From assembly GCA_964023205.1 (NCBI GenBank), contig OZ026838.1, positions 27,617,843 through 27,681,842 on the forward strand: DNA of 64,000 bases, written 5' to 3'. Below, in pieces: positions 24,514-37,200 of the stretch. Both the position numbers and the translations under genes were made by a program. The DNA comes from Lutraria lutraria (Eukaryota; Mollusca; Bivalvia; Venerida; Mactridae). The first letter of the stretch is position 1, and the number at the start of each line of letters is the position of its first letter. Below the pieces are notes generated by a model. It was not told the origin of the DNA. It saw only the letters and a list, made by a program, of their open reading frames with translations, and searched no databases.

Positions 24514-24689
24514 CAGGGTTCTCAATAACAACCGGCCGCAGGCCAATCTAGCTGCTTAGAAACGATTGAGGGCCGGTTAGAAATCTCAAAATTTTAAAAA
24601 TAGTGCCGGAAAAATGCCTGGACCCCCCCCATTCAGGCCTGTTAGTCTAGCTTTTGGGCCTGTTGGTCACCAACTTGTTGAGAATCCTG
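24514..24689. mobile_element. MITE, 176 bp, TIR CAGGGTTCTCAA
   Basis: Ends CAGGGTTCTCAATAAC and GTTGAGAATCCTG are inverted repeats, and the interior has paired GCCGG/CCGGC words. A 5-bp direct repeat TAAAG flanks it (24509-24513, 24690-24694), too short to assign a superfamily. Confidence 0.6.
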
Positions 24690-25165
24690 TAAAGTAGTCT
24701 ACAAACAGCAACTACAAAATAAATTTTTAAAAAATGGCTTATTGCAAAATAATCCATTGAAATCAAAGGCTATGTGTAGAGATTGACAAAAAGAATCATA
24801 TTTATTTCATATGTTAATGTTTCCCTTTTTGTGTGATTTATCGCGCTATATTTTCCCTTCAGAAAGCCATCTATAGGTAGTTTTGAATATTAAAAAAAAA
24901 TCACAGCTTTCAGCCCAAAAGTACTATGTTCTAGAGTCAGGACATTTAAAATCTATTAGGTAATGACAATTCAACCAACAATCATGAATAGTTAACGCTT
25001 TTAAGCCATTAACAATTTAACATTATACAGCGTACATGTGACCTTTTACATCAAAGTTTAAGTAAAACAATGAAAACTGTCAGAGAAGGTACATGACAAA
25101 ACTGGACTGAAAAACACATGGAATGGTGTTCAATAGAGCTTAGAAGATAAAAAATATAATTAATA
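24690..25165. other. Non-coding spacer
   Basis: AT-rich; nothing recognised. Confidence 0.4.
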
Positions 25166-25362
25166 TCGAGTTTTACGCCCCTTTTCAACAGTCAAGAGTC
25201 ATATGAGGCGGACAGTTCACCTAACCATCGCTCCTGGGAAGAACCAGAACTAAACTCTCATCTTCCGCAAGCAACTGCCTATTATCTCACATAAAGAGAC
25301 ATGGTCGGTAGCTGGGCTCGAACCTACAACTCTTTATGAGTGAGAGGTTACAGTGATTTAAA
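25166..25362 (-). mobile_element. tRNA-derived SINE, family A copy 2 (head truncated)
   Basis: Matches the body and box B region of family A (compare 33959-34181) but ends before the box A region, so the pol III head is incomplete. Probably a dead copy. Confidence 0.75.
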
Positions 25363-25494
25363 TTAATACTTACAGTTTAAGCTAGTGCCTTTTTAGAAAA
25401 AATACTGAAAATGTGGCAGACAGTGAGACTATATATTCCACACCTGATCACAACAGCATAAGGTGTGGAAACTTTTTTATTACCGGTAAGGGCA

Positions 25495-26030
25495 TTCACC
25501 AGTGCAATAACCAAGAGCACTGAAAGCAGTGCCAACGCTCGTCTATTCACCGCCTCAGCGAGATCTATAGTATCCACCTATGAAGTTTCATGTCGCTACC
25601 TCTAACAGTTATAAATGCAGGGCCTTTTTTCCAAAAATTGGGAAGGGGCCTTAGCCTATCATTTTGGGAAATTCAATATCTGTTATTAAACAGCCCATAA
25701 ATTTGATAGCTAATGTCATTACAGAGCTGTCCCAAGGTGAGGGGGAGAAGAAAAACTCCATTGGTTAAGGACCAAGCATTTATATGAAATTATATCCCTC
25801 ATCTTATTTTGAATAGTTTTTCCTGCTTCTTTATTGCACCCAGTGTAAAGTAACAATACACAGGCCTCATCTGTTTCCTGCGATTTTCTGAACACAGTAC
25901 TTAACTATCACCGGTAGTGCTAGGTTCATTAGTTGGGATTAGGACACTGATCAAAGCGTCCCTGAAAGTGAAAGATTGAATTGAGATTCGGAACCCACCA
26001 CATTTCGTTCTGTAGCCCAGGTGTTACCAT
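25495..26030. repeat. Spacer with a fragment shared with 32828-32910
   Basis: AGATCTAT...TCCACCTATGAAGTTTCAT.T.GCTACCTCTNA recurs at 32870-32910, next to the similar phrase CAAGAGCAC.GA.AG.G. This marks a short dispersed repeat near 25510-25615. The rest to 26030 is unassigned. Confidence 0.4.
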
Positions 26031-26043
26031 ATCCTTGTGTTGG

Positions 26044-26191
26044 CACACAGTCTTTGAATTAGTGGGTTGCCCCCTGCCCGAAAGGATTTTTTTCCTTCTT
26101 TAAGTCTTTTGGAGGGCAACCTAGTTATAGAGAGTTTCCTACATTAAGTATAGAATCAGGCAACCTGTCATAGAAAATTAATTCAAAGACT
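26044..26191. mobile_element. MITE, ~148 bp, TIR AGTCTTTGAATT
   Basis: AGTCTTTGAATTA near the left end is reversed as TAATTCAAAGACT at the right end. GTGTTGG flanks both sides (26037-26043 and 26192-26198), consistent with a 7-bp target-site duplication, although the left side has three extra bases (CAC) before the pairing starts. Confidence 0.55.
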
Positions 26192-26199
26192 GTGTTGGG

Positions 26200-26268
26200 G
26201 TTAACTGGTTTCCGTTCCATGCTGCAGTGCACCAGCTTTGGACAGACAAGTTAACGGGAACCAATTTA
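26200..26268. mobile_element. Short palindromic element, 69 bp, copy 1
   Basis: Ends TTAACTGGTTTCCGTT and AACGGGAACCAATTTA pair. GTGTTGGG flanks both sides (26192-26199 and 26269-26276). A relative of about the same length sits at 39120-39188, sharing TTCCATG.TGCAGTGCACCA and CAACGGGAACCA-type words. Confidence 0.65.
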
Positions 26269-26276
26269 GTGTTGGG

Positions 26277-27276
26277 ATAGGGGACAGAAAGATTTTGTCT
26301 CAGGTATTAACATTTAGGACATTATTTTTTAATTTTAAATGTTCGCGTAATGATTGAATAACATAACTGAAAAGAATCTTTCTCACTTATTGACAACAAA
26401 AACATTCAGTAATTCAGAAATCAAACTGAACGCCTTGTATTTCAAAAAAATCTTTCCAGGTTCTTTCACAGAGATGACTCAGATGTAAGATTACCGACTT
26501 CGTTCATATCGTAGACGAATAGATATATCCGAACAAGTTCATGAAAATCAGTTTGATATATACCTTTACCCAATTAATATCTTATAACAGGAATAATAAG
26601 TAAATTGAACATAAAGTAGAATCTATGATGACAAATATCGAAAGGAAGTCGACACTTGCACCTTGCAGACATTGTCACAAACATGTCACAAACCTAAAAT
26701 AAAATATATCATGGTTACAAAAAAATAAGAATTTAAGTCAATAAAAGACCGGGAAAATTGATGTGTAAGGTATGCTGGTTCCATACCCGTAGGGTTAAAT
26801 CAAACAAAAGGCTTCTGAATCCAGGAATGTCTCACCACCGCCCAGCTTCCTAATTTGTTTTCGTTTCAATATGGCTGCTGACTGACATTCGAGCCTCGTT
26901 TTGAGAAACCTTTATCTATAGTCTGTTTCCGATATCTTCAAGGGAGATAAATCAACAAATTTCGTCTGTCAAAATCATTGGTAGCAAATATTTACATAGT
27001 TGATTCATTCGACCTAAGCTGGCATCATTCTTCGGAAAATATTGACAAATAAATGTTCAGAAAATACAGTGATCGTTAATACAGTCCAATGCCCATGAAG
27101 ATTTATAGAAAAAAATATTGACCGGGAAACCACACCCAGCAACGGATCAATTTATAACGACATAGGCCTAATAGTAATTTAGTGTCCCTGTTCAAACTCA
27201 CCCTCTCACAAATTTGTGACTATATGGTTTAGAGTTCTGAACAGGTACTTGACACATTTTTTCATACATTTGCCTA
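26277..27276. other. Non-coding stretch with possible promoter motifs
   Basis: Contains CAATATGGCTGCTGAC near 26869, similar to a YY1 site. The minus strand reads GACAATGTCTGCAAG|GTGCAAG near 26650-26675, which could be a first exon and donor. Both are suggestive only. Confidence 0.3.
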
Positions 27277-27283
27277 GTAGGCC

Positions 27284-27317
27284 CAGGGATGCTATATTAT
27301 GTAATATAGCATCCCTG
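27284..27317. mobile_element. Micro-palindromic element, 34 bp, 7-bp TSD
   Basis: Perfect 16-bp arms CAGGGATGCTATATTA with a 2-base loop, flanked by 7-bp direct repeats GTAGGCC (27277-27283, 27318-27324). A second member with the same ends is at 41971-41997. Confidence 0.88.
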
Positions 27318-27545
27318 GTAGGCCTATCTATATTGTATTATTATAGATACATGTACTATGCAGATAGATCTATATGGAAAAATGTGTCAAGTATGCCTAC
27401 CTGTGGAGTTCTGTATAATTGCTAAATCAATTAGGAAGCAGCATGAACGAACTAAGACAAAATCAATCTCTACCAGGGATATGCTATATACATATTAATA
27501 CAAACATATGAATAATATGATATCAAAAGCATGTAAACATATATA

Positions 27546-28044
27546 CAAAGACCTATACATACATAGATAAGAAACTCCTGTAAGCGCCTGTAGAAAATGC
27601 TATTTTTGCACGCAGCAGATCTTTGAATTTTGCAAACTACTTAAAATTTGTGCAAATCTCATTAATGAATTTTCAACCATGTCATTAAGTACTCATTTTT
27701 CTGATGCAAGAAAATATTTTCAATATGATTTGTTAAGACATTTCTTTGAAATTATTACTTAAATTCAACCAGTATAGCAGAAAAATGACAAAATGTACGA
27801 TATAAGGTTCATGCAGGGGCCTTTGTATTTTGCATAAAACTTTTTCTTTTGTGCTCCGATTTTTATCAACTTGGTATCATTTTGTAGGGAATGGTTTGCT
27901 CTATTGGAAGATATAATTTACTTTAATATGTCTTCAATAGAAAATGAGCAATAAGCAAACGTGATTTTGCGAGATTTTGTCAATCTGCCGCGTGACTTTG
28001 CGAGATTTAGACTAGTTGCTTATCTATGTATGTATAGGTCTTTG
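27546..28044. mobile_element. MITE, 499 bp, 26-bp TIRs; parent type of some micro-palindromes
   Basis: The left TIR begins CAAAGACCTATACATACAT and continues AGATAAG; the right end is its exact reverse complement over 26 bp. The flanking 7-bp repeat ATATATA fits the 7-bp rule seen in the short members but is low-complexity. The interior is non-coding. An extra TATAGGTCTTTG half-end follows at about 28054-28065. Confidence 0.8.
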
Positions 28045-28091
28045 ATATATATATATAGGTCTTTGGTGATATGAAATATATAGCATTAGGC

Positions 28092-28123
28092 CAGGTAGTT
28101 GCCGTAGTTAATACAACTACCTG
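28092..28123. mobile_element. Micro-palindromic element, 32 bp, 7-bp TSD
   Basis: 10-bp arms CAGGTAGTTG around a 12-bp centre, with exact 7-bp direct repeats ATTAGGC (28085-28091, 28124-28130). Confidence 0.85.
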
Positions 28124-28130
28124 ATTAGGC

Positions 28131-29850
28131 CTACAACCGCATACAATTTGCTTTCAATTTTTAGACAGGAGAATTTTGTCTAACCAGGTTAATTTGCGAG
28201 TCAATAATTCTAATTGGTACACTTCTTAAATGGATATGCACTGCGATACACACCCTTTAACTCAGACCGGGTGTAACTTATTCTTCGGCAAAAATGTTAG
28301 AACTTCCGTTCCTCGTTTTGAGCCGCCCGGCCCATATTGCATGTCTGACAACGTCAACAATGTAGACCTAAGTTTTTCCAAAAAGTTTAGGCCTATACAA
28401 GCCTTTGTGTAAAAATATCGAAATGCAGTTAGCTAGCTATGGGTTTTCCGAGTACGCACGTGTAAGATATTGCCTGTTGGTGGACAATTTTATGGAAAAA
28501 AAACTGTACGACGCAGTCACTCGTGGTGGCTTGAAGACTGGAAAGAACTTAGAACTCTCCTGATCAAATATAGCTAACACCTGAAACGTCAATCCTGGTC
28601 AATTTTTTTGTGCATTTGAATCACAAACAGATGCCCATGCGCACATGCCTACGTCAAGTCGCCTGTGCCATTGTTTGCTTGAAATGTGTCATAGTAACGA
28701 AGATATACCTTGTTTGCTCTTTTTCTCGTTGTGAGCACCATAACCTAGTTGTGAGCTTGACTAATGCAGTGCTTGTTTGGTCCGAAAACTTTATTCGGAT
28801 GGCCAGAATATTTACTTTTTGATTTACCAAAGCAATTGAAAACGTGTTTCTTTGTAAGACTTTTTATACACACCTGTCAGTCGGAAGCTATAAAAATATG
28901 CCATAGCTCATGGTACTGAGAAACATGTTTGTATCACATCAGGTAGTTTTATTGAAACTTTATTAATAAAACTACCTGTAGATCACACTGACTGTAATTT
29001 AAACACTTTAAAATATATGAACACCTCGTGACCACACTTAAATATACGATTCAAAACAAAGATACATTTGATTGTTTTTATGATAATTATTTAGAACGTC
29101 AATGATTAAGGCAGCTCTAAATTCATAGGTGCGCTGGTACCTATCGTACGTAAGCGAATCAATGAGGAGAGACGACACTCACTGATTTTCTATTCCTCTG
29201 GCATCTACTAATTCTGTTGTATGAATATAAATGTAAGGTATGAAGGTGGGATTACCTTGACACCCTCATACCTTTTATGGGTTGAAATAACGGGGTTACC
29301 CAGTAGTCCCCAGTGCTGTCTCCCATAAAAATAGTCAGTAGTATTAAGTAATAAATTGTAATATATGCAGAAGAATCTTGTCTGAACAGTGTCAGTTAAA
29401 ATTTAGTTTAACCAAATTTGTGAAGTTATTTAGTAAGTCAGTTGGTAGCTAATTTTCACTTCTTATTGTGGTTTTGCAATTTAATCTTCCTGGCGATCAT
29501 TGTGAATGAGATTTAGGCCAATTTATTACAATTATAGTCAAAATACTAATGCTTACGAAAATCTTAAAAATTCACTAAAAAGTATATATATAATATACTT
29601 GTAATAAACACATATAATTATATGTACATAGTTTCAATGATATCATAAAAATAGACCAGGGTTCAAGTGTGACCCTTGGCTGATTGAAATTTAATAAACA
29701 GCAAAATTCCTTATTTATGTTATAGAAATTTTCACTCTCCAAAGTATGAAGCCTTAATTTACTTATTTCAAGAGTCGAAGCACCATTTTAAGGGCCAAAT
29801 AAAATCCCTGATAAAGTATGCATTAGAACAACTCAATTATTTCACATATA
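28131..29850. other. Non-coding stretch with one further palindrome
   Basis: Includes the palindrome at 28940-28978 and paired words TTTTATGGG/CCCATAAAA (29273-29331). No gene recognised. Confidence 0.4.
28940..28978. mobile_element. Micro-palindromic element, 39 bp, degraded flanks
   Basis: Perfect 14-bp arms CAGGTAGTTTTATT, sharing CAGGTAGTT with the 28092 element. The flanks (GTATCACAT / TAGATCACA) share ATCACA but are offset, so the target-site duplication is only approximate. Confidence 0.6.
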
Positions 29851-30020
29851 CAGTCAAATCTGTGAACAAATGCCAACCATGGGATAAAACATTACCTTTT
29901 ATTGACAGGTGGCCTTTATTTAGAGGTATTTTGTTCTAAATAGTTATGGCGATTTTAAAAGAATAGCCATTATTCACTGGGTGGACTTTATTCAGAAGTG
30001 GCTGCTAAAACAGGTTTGAA
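29851..30020. mobile_element. Tc1/mariner-like MITE (CAGTCAAATCTGTG family), degenerate
   Basis: The left end TA-CAGTCAAATCTGTGAACAAA matches the right end of the 63548-63720 element read in reverse. The right end here has decayed to ACAGGTTTGAATATA. Confidence 0.55.
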
Positions 30021-31262
30021 TATATAATCAACTTGGCAAAACTTACTTTAGAATGTAATCAAGCTGATTAAGTAGACTGTAAGGCCTAAAAAATATTTTA
30101 TTTCTGGTAACCCGACCTACACATTTTTTTCCACAACCATCGACTTTTCATCAGGCCCGAGAAAAGGTACATTCACAGTCTCACTTGTTTTACCTTTCGG
30201 CACCCATTCAAGATTAACAAAAAAAAACTCCACCTATGCTAAGGAAGTGTTACGTCCAAGATATCATCTCAGTAAAATAAGTGATTGGTGCCAATGGTTG
30301 TGTTAAACACAAAACAAACAAACTAACAAGACACAACTTTGTTAAAGGATAAAAAATGGACAGACTTGAATACTTAATAATTTTTATTATCAAATGATAT
30401 TGACATTAAATTCACTTATTACTGGCATGGCAAATATGAGTACATTGTATTTCATAAAGGTCCAACAGTTGATAATCTTAAGACATATTATGATGCCAAA
30501 GAAAGATATCAGATACCTCAAAGAACATAATATTAAGAAAATATTTTGAGCAGAAAAATTTATAGATGCGTCAATCACCACATATATACATCAGTTTGGT
30601 ATGGCTAACTCTTTGCCAAAAACATTTTCATTTTTTATCCAATTTGGATATTTTTTACATTTGTAAAGTGAATTTCTTTGATTATTTGAGTAAGATGGTG
30701 ATGTACCGTGAGTGAACTATCGTAAAAAGTGCAAACTCATAGTACATATTTCTCAGAATATGTAAACATACATACTTACTGATACATTAAAAAAACTTAT
30801 GTCCTAAAAAATCGTTTTCATAAAATATAGCCATAGTTTACTGAACACAAAAACAAGGTAAGTAGATGCTTTTCAAATCAGATGATAAGTCAATTTGTCA
30901 CATTCATCAAATTTTAATGAACTTAGTACTATGAGTATATTTCAATTGAACTTATTTCTGTGATCATGGTACTTATGGGTACCAGGTTATAAATTTTACT
31001 GAATGTGTATACATGTACCATAAGGTTAAAAACTGTTAACTGTCATATGCATTTAAAAATCATTACTAAGTTTTTTCTAATTGCATCATAAGGAAAAAAC
31101 TGCCATGATTTTTTCTGAATGTAAACCATTATTTAGACACAAATGTATAAGCAAAAGGAACCAAGCCCTGTGAATAATTTTCAAAAAATACTGCTTCACC
31201 TTTAACATTAACTAGATCACATAAATCATGTTCATAGAACAAAGTCACCAAACAATAGATTG
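30021..31262. other. Downstream flank of TPMT-like gene 1
   Basis: Probably contains the 3' untranslated region of the minus-strand gene; nothing else recognised. Confidence 0.4.
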
Positions 31263-34200
31263 TTATTTAAACACTATTTTGTACCATCGGTCATACACAA
31301 AAGATGATGTTTTTATAGCAGCACCAGCACTGCTTAATTTAGGTTGATCACTACTTCCACCATCATTTTTCACAGCATTGATATTAAGCCCAGTTTTCTC
31401 CGTCTCTTCAAGTAAATCAATTACACAACGTTCTTCTGTAGGACAATATGAAATAAAGCAATACAACTAAAAAAAATTGTCTAAAAAATCACATAACCGT
31501 CAAATACTAGCATGTTCCCAAAAATTGGAGATTTCTTTGTTTTGACAATTTAATGTAAAGTGTGAATATACATGAGGACGAATTTTAGTTCCAAAATATA
31601 GAAGGTATGCTTAAAAAAATATTAAAAGCTTTGCAATCTGTAATTACTCCTTTTTTTAACAGAACAGGTAATAATAATTGTGACCTATTTTCCACTTTCA
31701 GACAATTGATCAAGTGGCTTCAGGTTTAAGATACAGGCACAAGTTCTCAGTGATAATCAGCTTGAATATAACTGCCTCCTATCTATAATTCACAAAAAAA
31801 TAGTAAACACAGGCCGTAGCTGGTTACAGTTTATATCCCACCTATAAAATACTCATTGACAGTGTACGCACACATTCAAATTCTAAATCGGTTTTAGTGC
31901 AAACCATTTCAAAGCATGTATACATCTATATTATTTTTATTGTGTATGTTGTAACCAATATGTTCTTTTTATCAGAAACATATAATACCATTTTATTATA
32001 ATTTATGTCAAAAATAGCATCAAATCTTTCTAAATAATACAAACCATACAAATCTTTAACAACTTTGTCTGAGGTTGAATGGGGAGGACCTGTTAAAATA
32101 CATAAAACATGTCAATTATTCAAAATTCATAAGATCAGCTGACAGTTTTCTACTAGTAGTTAAATTGCCTAACAAAACTACACTATATTGGGGGTTAACA
32201 TGTTGAAGGGATGGTGTAAAATGTTGCGCTAAAGCCTAAAATGGACCATCATAAAATTATAGATTTAGGCCTGAATGCACCATTTTACACCAATCCTTCA
32301 ATGTGCTAGCCCCCTATACTACACAAAGTATATGGATAATATACATGTGTACAGTGAATACCAATTGCTTCATTACCATTTCATAGAATGTGTAGACATT
32401 TTTGACATCAAGGATAAAAACTTGAGATTATCATTCAAAGGACAAGAAGATCAGAAATCTCAATAAGAAATAGACAGTGAGTATAGTAATAAATCTCACC
32501 ACATACACAGAATATTCTAATTAAGAATCCTGAATTTCTGATTATTAAACACAATAAAATGCTGATGTAGAACCTGTATATTATATGTATATTAACAATA
32601 TGATACAACACTTAAAAGACTGTGAATACAAATATAAATGAATAAGAGCTCACCTGGCCAAACTGTAGGATCATACTCTAATGCTGCTAAATAATACGCT
32701 CCATCAGGTTTCAACAAAGATAACAATAAATCTCTGTATCTACAAAAAATTAAAATAGAATATTATACAAGATCATATAACCACAAAGTTCTAGACTAGA
32801 AACCATTTGACATGTCAAACCAGATCTAGCAACAAGAGCACCGAGAGTGGCGCTAATGTGCCACAATGAGATCTATCCACCTATGAAGTTTCATCTTGCT
32901 ACCTCTTATATTTCTGAAATAAGAGCTACATTGAAGGTATTGCACAGATGCAGACTACAAAGCCATCACAATAGCTAGTTTTTTTCTTCTAACACAGCCT
33001 ACTGAGCCCAGCTAAAAATGAAATATGCAACAGCAGGTCATTACTACACAGATGATGCAGACACAAATGACGCAGTGAACACAATACAGGTAGCTCGACT
33101 TTTTCTTCGAAAATCTAAATGAGAACCCTACATTAAACGACACTTAAATTTAAAGGGGAATAAACAGTGTAGTATAAACATAGCAATTCAAACTAGAGCT
33201 TTGTCACAGAGGTGACTATAATAATAACCCCTCTGCCGCTTTGACACTAGGATTGTGATAGTACACAATACAGCTAAGTTCAAGGGGACATAACTCTATA
33301 ATGATTGGATCACTGGGCATGAAAATTGTGTCTTGCACATCTACATTTCATTTTGATAATATATTTCAAGTTTCAATTCAATTCCTTGAAAAATTTGGAA
33401 GTAGTTTGCTCCACAAACTAAGACTGCCATTGTACACTATATGGCTAAGTTCAAGGGCACATAACTATAGAATGAGTGAATCGCTAGGAATGAAAACTGT
33501 GTCTTGCACATCTACACTTCATAGTGATAACATATTACAAGTTTCATTGCAATCACTTAAAGAATGTGGAAGTAGATTGCTCCACACACTTGTGATATTT
33601 TATGTGGACGGACCGACCGACAGAGTGACTCCAATACAATATGTATACCCCCTCTCAAACGTGAAGTATAACAAATACACTTATACTTACAATTGATGAT
33701 CAGCAATGTTTATAGCAACCAGTGATTTAGAGTCCCAAATAATGTCAAATTGTCCACACACAGTCCTGTACAGATAATGGTAAAACAATGAACATCTTTT
33801 ACAAAAATACATTAAGTAAGTGGCTAATGTACCTTAATAATATATATGTACATGTAAGGGTAATAAATATGTGTCCAGAAATGTGGTCACAAATATTTAA
33901 CAAATGCTGAGAAACTGAACAAAGGTCAATCAGGGAAGGGAAGAATATTTTTGTTTATATTGAGTTTTACGCCTCTTTTCAACAGTCACAGTCATATGAG
34001 GCAGACAGTTCACCTAAGCATCGCTCCTAGGAAGAACCAGTACTAGAATCCCATCCTCCGTAAGCAACTGCCTAATTTCTCACATAAAGAGACATGGTCG
34101 GTAGCAGGATTCGAACCCTCTATCAGTGAGAGATTACAGTGATTTGAAGTCGGCGACTTTAACCACTCGACCACGGAGGCAGTCTCTACTCTATTAAGGT

Positions 34201-37200
34201 AGTCTTTAATCACAAATTAACATTATTACAAGTTAATCAGTAAATGTGCAATAATGAGTGATCTGTCAACAAGGCTTTTTTTCAACAATATTTCAGATTT
34301 TTACAGCAGCAGGTTCTACAGTTTCCTGTATACTAACAAAACCTTCAACAGGGAACAAGCAATTTCTCCTCCACATGTGGTGGTTAATCAACATTTTCCT
34401 CAAACTTTCAAAGAAGGGTATGACCTGCCGTGACGAAGTTTCACACCCCATTCAGTGGGTTACAAGTCTAGCACATGAACTATTGTACCATGGCCATTGT
34501 CTTGGCTGCCTTTATGCAAGGGAGGTTACTAAAACATCTTTATCTCAACAACATATTGTGAAATACTTGAAGATAAATTCTGTAATATGTAAATCATTTC
34601 TGACTACCATGCAAAGTCATTCTCTTTCACAACCTATCAATAAATTAAGAGCAACAGTGGGAGTGGTGGTCTAGTGGTAGGACGCTTGCTTCGGGATCAT
34701 GAGGTCCCTGGTTCAAATCCCACCTGGACCATCAGAATTCACTGAGCAACAAATTTATCCCACATTTGCTCCTCAACACCCAGGTGTTTAAATGGGTACC
34801 TGTGAGGGAAATAAGTCAATGTTCTATGGCTGCCTACAGCGCCAAGTGTAAACGGATGACCTATAGCCCAGTGATTGGGGATAACTTGTGAAAGTCGGCT
34901 GATTATGTATATAAATATCGGACAATAAACCTATCCTTTACCATCAAAGGGAGACAACTTGGTCATACTTACGGATTTAAATCAAACAAGTCAGCCACAT
35001 ACAATTTTAATCGACCATCTTTACTCTGAAATAAAGATATCTAAAAGTACAGAACTACTGAAGAAAATATAATTAAAACTAAAGTACTCTAAAGATAACA
35101 TATTCCTTATGTAACTTCACCAACTTTCGCAATTAATTACACTTAACAACATTATACATTAAACTGCAGATCTTTTTATAATTTCAAGACATTTAATAAC
35201 ATCTAACTTTTATTCTGCAATTGTTCACAGAATCTTTTACACTGATTTGCAAAATTAACTCATAAGAATAAAAATACAGCTCTTAACTCAAGCAGATATT
35301 TATTTGGCCAAATGGACTAAGAACTCAACTTAAACACAAATAACAAATGTCATTGTAAAAATGAAAATGTGTTTTCAATGTTTTTTTACCATAATTAAAT
35401 CCATATAATGAAAACATGGATGCCCACTAAAGGCCAACTGGATAGTAATACCTTGACCTGCGACCTACTGACCTCAAAATCAATAGAGGTCATCTACATG
35501 TTATGACCAACCTCCCAACCAAATCTGAGAAGCAACAGGTGCAAAGCAATATAGCCCCTTTGCTTTTAAGGAGGGCAAATTCATGCATATGATCAACAAC
35601 TGGTAATATCTAATACAGTTCATTGTAAATGGACTTATATTGTTCAGATACATCATATTAATAAATCATGTATTACCTTATATAGGGTACCAACATTCTC
35701 AATTTTTTCAACATCTTTGTCAATGTTGTTTTCTTCAAAAAACTCTTTTATTGGCTGTTCAGCGATTTCTACGCCACACACAGTGTGTCCCTTGTTGTAC
35801 ATCCTGACATGTGAGACATAAAAATACATCAAATTTAATGGTAACCTGAGGTGAAGCCTGCTATGAATGAATGTTGATTTAATTATTAAACAATAATTTT
35901 ATACATTCAGCGAACATGTATTTTCATCTTATACATCATGGTGTACATTTTACGTATGCATTTCATATTACAAATGCATTACTGTAATTACACCTAATAA
36001 GGCGCATGATACAGTTTATTTTTCATTCAACAAACAAGAACCTGTTTATTATGAGCACCAGGTTTATCTCGTAATCATGAGGTGGTTGTTACACTGAGGG
36101 GTCACTTAGTGAGCTTTTGCTGTATACAGTGCAACCTCTCCCAAGCAAAACCCTTTGGGGATAGCAAAAATATGTTGTTGTTGAGTGTGTGTTGCTCAAG
36201 GGAGGTTACATTCATCAGTCTGTGAAATTAAGGTTGAAATGTGGTTGCCCGAAACTGAAAATTTAACTGCTTTTTATTTTTCATGTATTTGATTTGTTAA
36301 TGATAAGTTGGTTGTCGGAACCAAAGTTTTGGTTGTCCGAATGAAAAATTGGTTGTCCGGACAACAGGACAACCGCTAATTTCGCAGACTGATTCATACT
36401 TAAATAATGCAATGGGGAAAACTCATGCTTTTGTTGAAGGGAGGTTATTGCTCAAGAGAGGGCCACTATGGAGAGGTTGTACTGTACATATCAAACTTGT
36501 TAAGATAAAATAGAAAGTGCTGCCTTCAGTTATACAGAATGATAATTTACATTAACATGATTTATCATATAATCTGTGTCTGTTTATTTCAATAATGTTA
36601 CCATAGAATATCAGGTGTTTTTCCACAAAGAGGTAAAAAGAGTGACTTGGATTTTCCTTCAAACATCTTTTCTTCATTAGCATCAAGAAATCTGTACGAA
36701 ATAAGTGAAATGTACATTATTAGTATACAGACATAATCAGCACTAACTTGCCGGTAATGTGTTTAATTGAGGAATCAGTTGCATAATAACTTGTGTCTGC
36801 TAATCATTTATTAAAGAATACCAGCTCCTTCATAAAGGATCCATACTGGTTGGTATTCTACATATAACCTAACAATGAAAAAAATTGTCAAATTTTGTTG
36901 GTTACATGATATTGACTATTGAGGTTGGGTATCACTTTATCATCATTTTTCCAGTATTTAATCTGAGATACTTAAATTGAACATTAATAATTTATACAAC
37001 AGCAAACGAAGTATGTTTAAATCGAATAAATTCAGGTTTAAAGACAAATTGTGACAAAAATGTAATGTTTAATTTAGTTCTGTAATTCAAATACTTTTTA
37101 ATGTTATGAAAAAACTGAGATATAAAAATAATTTGTTACATAAATCACAGTGCTTGTACTTACCTACCTACATGTACCCTCTCTTTAATGAGATTGTAAC

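Noticed and set aside
34258..34674. 138-codon plus-strand frame
   Set aside because: Lies in an intron of TPMT-like gene 1 on the opposite strand and runs into a SINE head; no family resemblance.
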